Assembly: GCA_964058845.1 (NCBI GenBank)
Contig: CAXKVR010000008.1
Coordinates: 434,001 to 498,000, forward strand
DNA: 64,000 bases
From: Carex sylvatica
Taxonomy: Eukaryota; Streptophyta; Magnoliopsida; Poales; Cyperaceae
Direction: 5' to 3'
Under the pieces are notes generated by a model, which searched no databases, had not been told where the DNA came from, and saw only the letters and a program-made list of their open reading frames with translations. The number at the start of each line of letters is the position of its first letter. Within the stretch, counting starts at the first letter, position 1. Below are positions 63,921 through 64,000 of the stretch, one piece after another. The position numbers and the translations under genes were made by a program.

Positions 63921-64000
63921 CTGAAGCAAGGGTTTTGAATGCTCAAACTATAAGAAAGAAGGCTCCACTGGCACAAACAAGTGTACTTTCATCCCTTTCA

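Overview
This is flowering-plant nuclear DNA. The genes have many short exons with GT-AG introns, the intergenic DNA is AT-rich and full of transposons, and the families present (L-type lectin receptor kinase, guanosine deaminase, pectin acetylesterase, ADP-glucose pyrophosphorylase large subunit, plastid ribosomal protein L18) occur together only in land plants. The sequence does not identify the species. The FEN1 paralogue resembles the FEN1b type I remember from rice, so a monocot is possible but unproven.

Genes, left to right: (1) 121-2151 (-), an intact single-exon L-type lectin receptor kinase. (2) 12710-17134 (-), guanosine deaminase in 5 coding exons, 186 aa. (3) 27730-33273 (-), a secreted pectin acetylesterase in 12 exons, 392 aa. 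(4) 35407-42770, a 7.36-kb Mutator-like element (MULE) carrying a plant-mobile-domain gene (+) and a decayed MuDR-type transposase (-). (5) 52142-56662 (+), a FEN1-like flap endonuclease in 17 exons, 395 aa, with three GC-AG introns. (6) 58476-60314 (+), plastid ribosomal protein L18 in 3 exons, 175 aa. (7) 60998 to the right edge (-), the 3' half of an ADP-glucose pyrophosphorylase large subunit. I joined the exons by hand; each join keeps frame and family-conserved residues.

Between and inside the genes lie many short inverted-repeat elements. Several have target-site duplications readable directly from the sequence: 9 bp (MULE type) at 10653, 23879, 49269, 49501 and 49738; 8-9 bp with a mismatch or offset at 35407, 43182 and 52754; 8 bp (hAT type) at 31834, 33530, 48076 and 48964; and 3 bp TAA (Tourist type) at 26559. 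The notable pattern is a set of MULE-type MITEs that share one internal core but carry different ends, most beginning GAG. Two of them sit inside a larger 9-bp-TSD element at 49501-51077, alternating with copies of its own terminal repeat.

The genes show no sign of acting as one pathway. RPL18 and AGPase are both plastid proteins and lie tail to tail, but nothing indicates co-regulation. No CRISPR, rRNA or convincing tRNA gene was seen.
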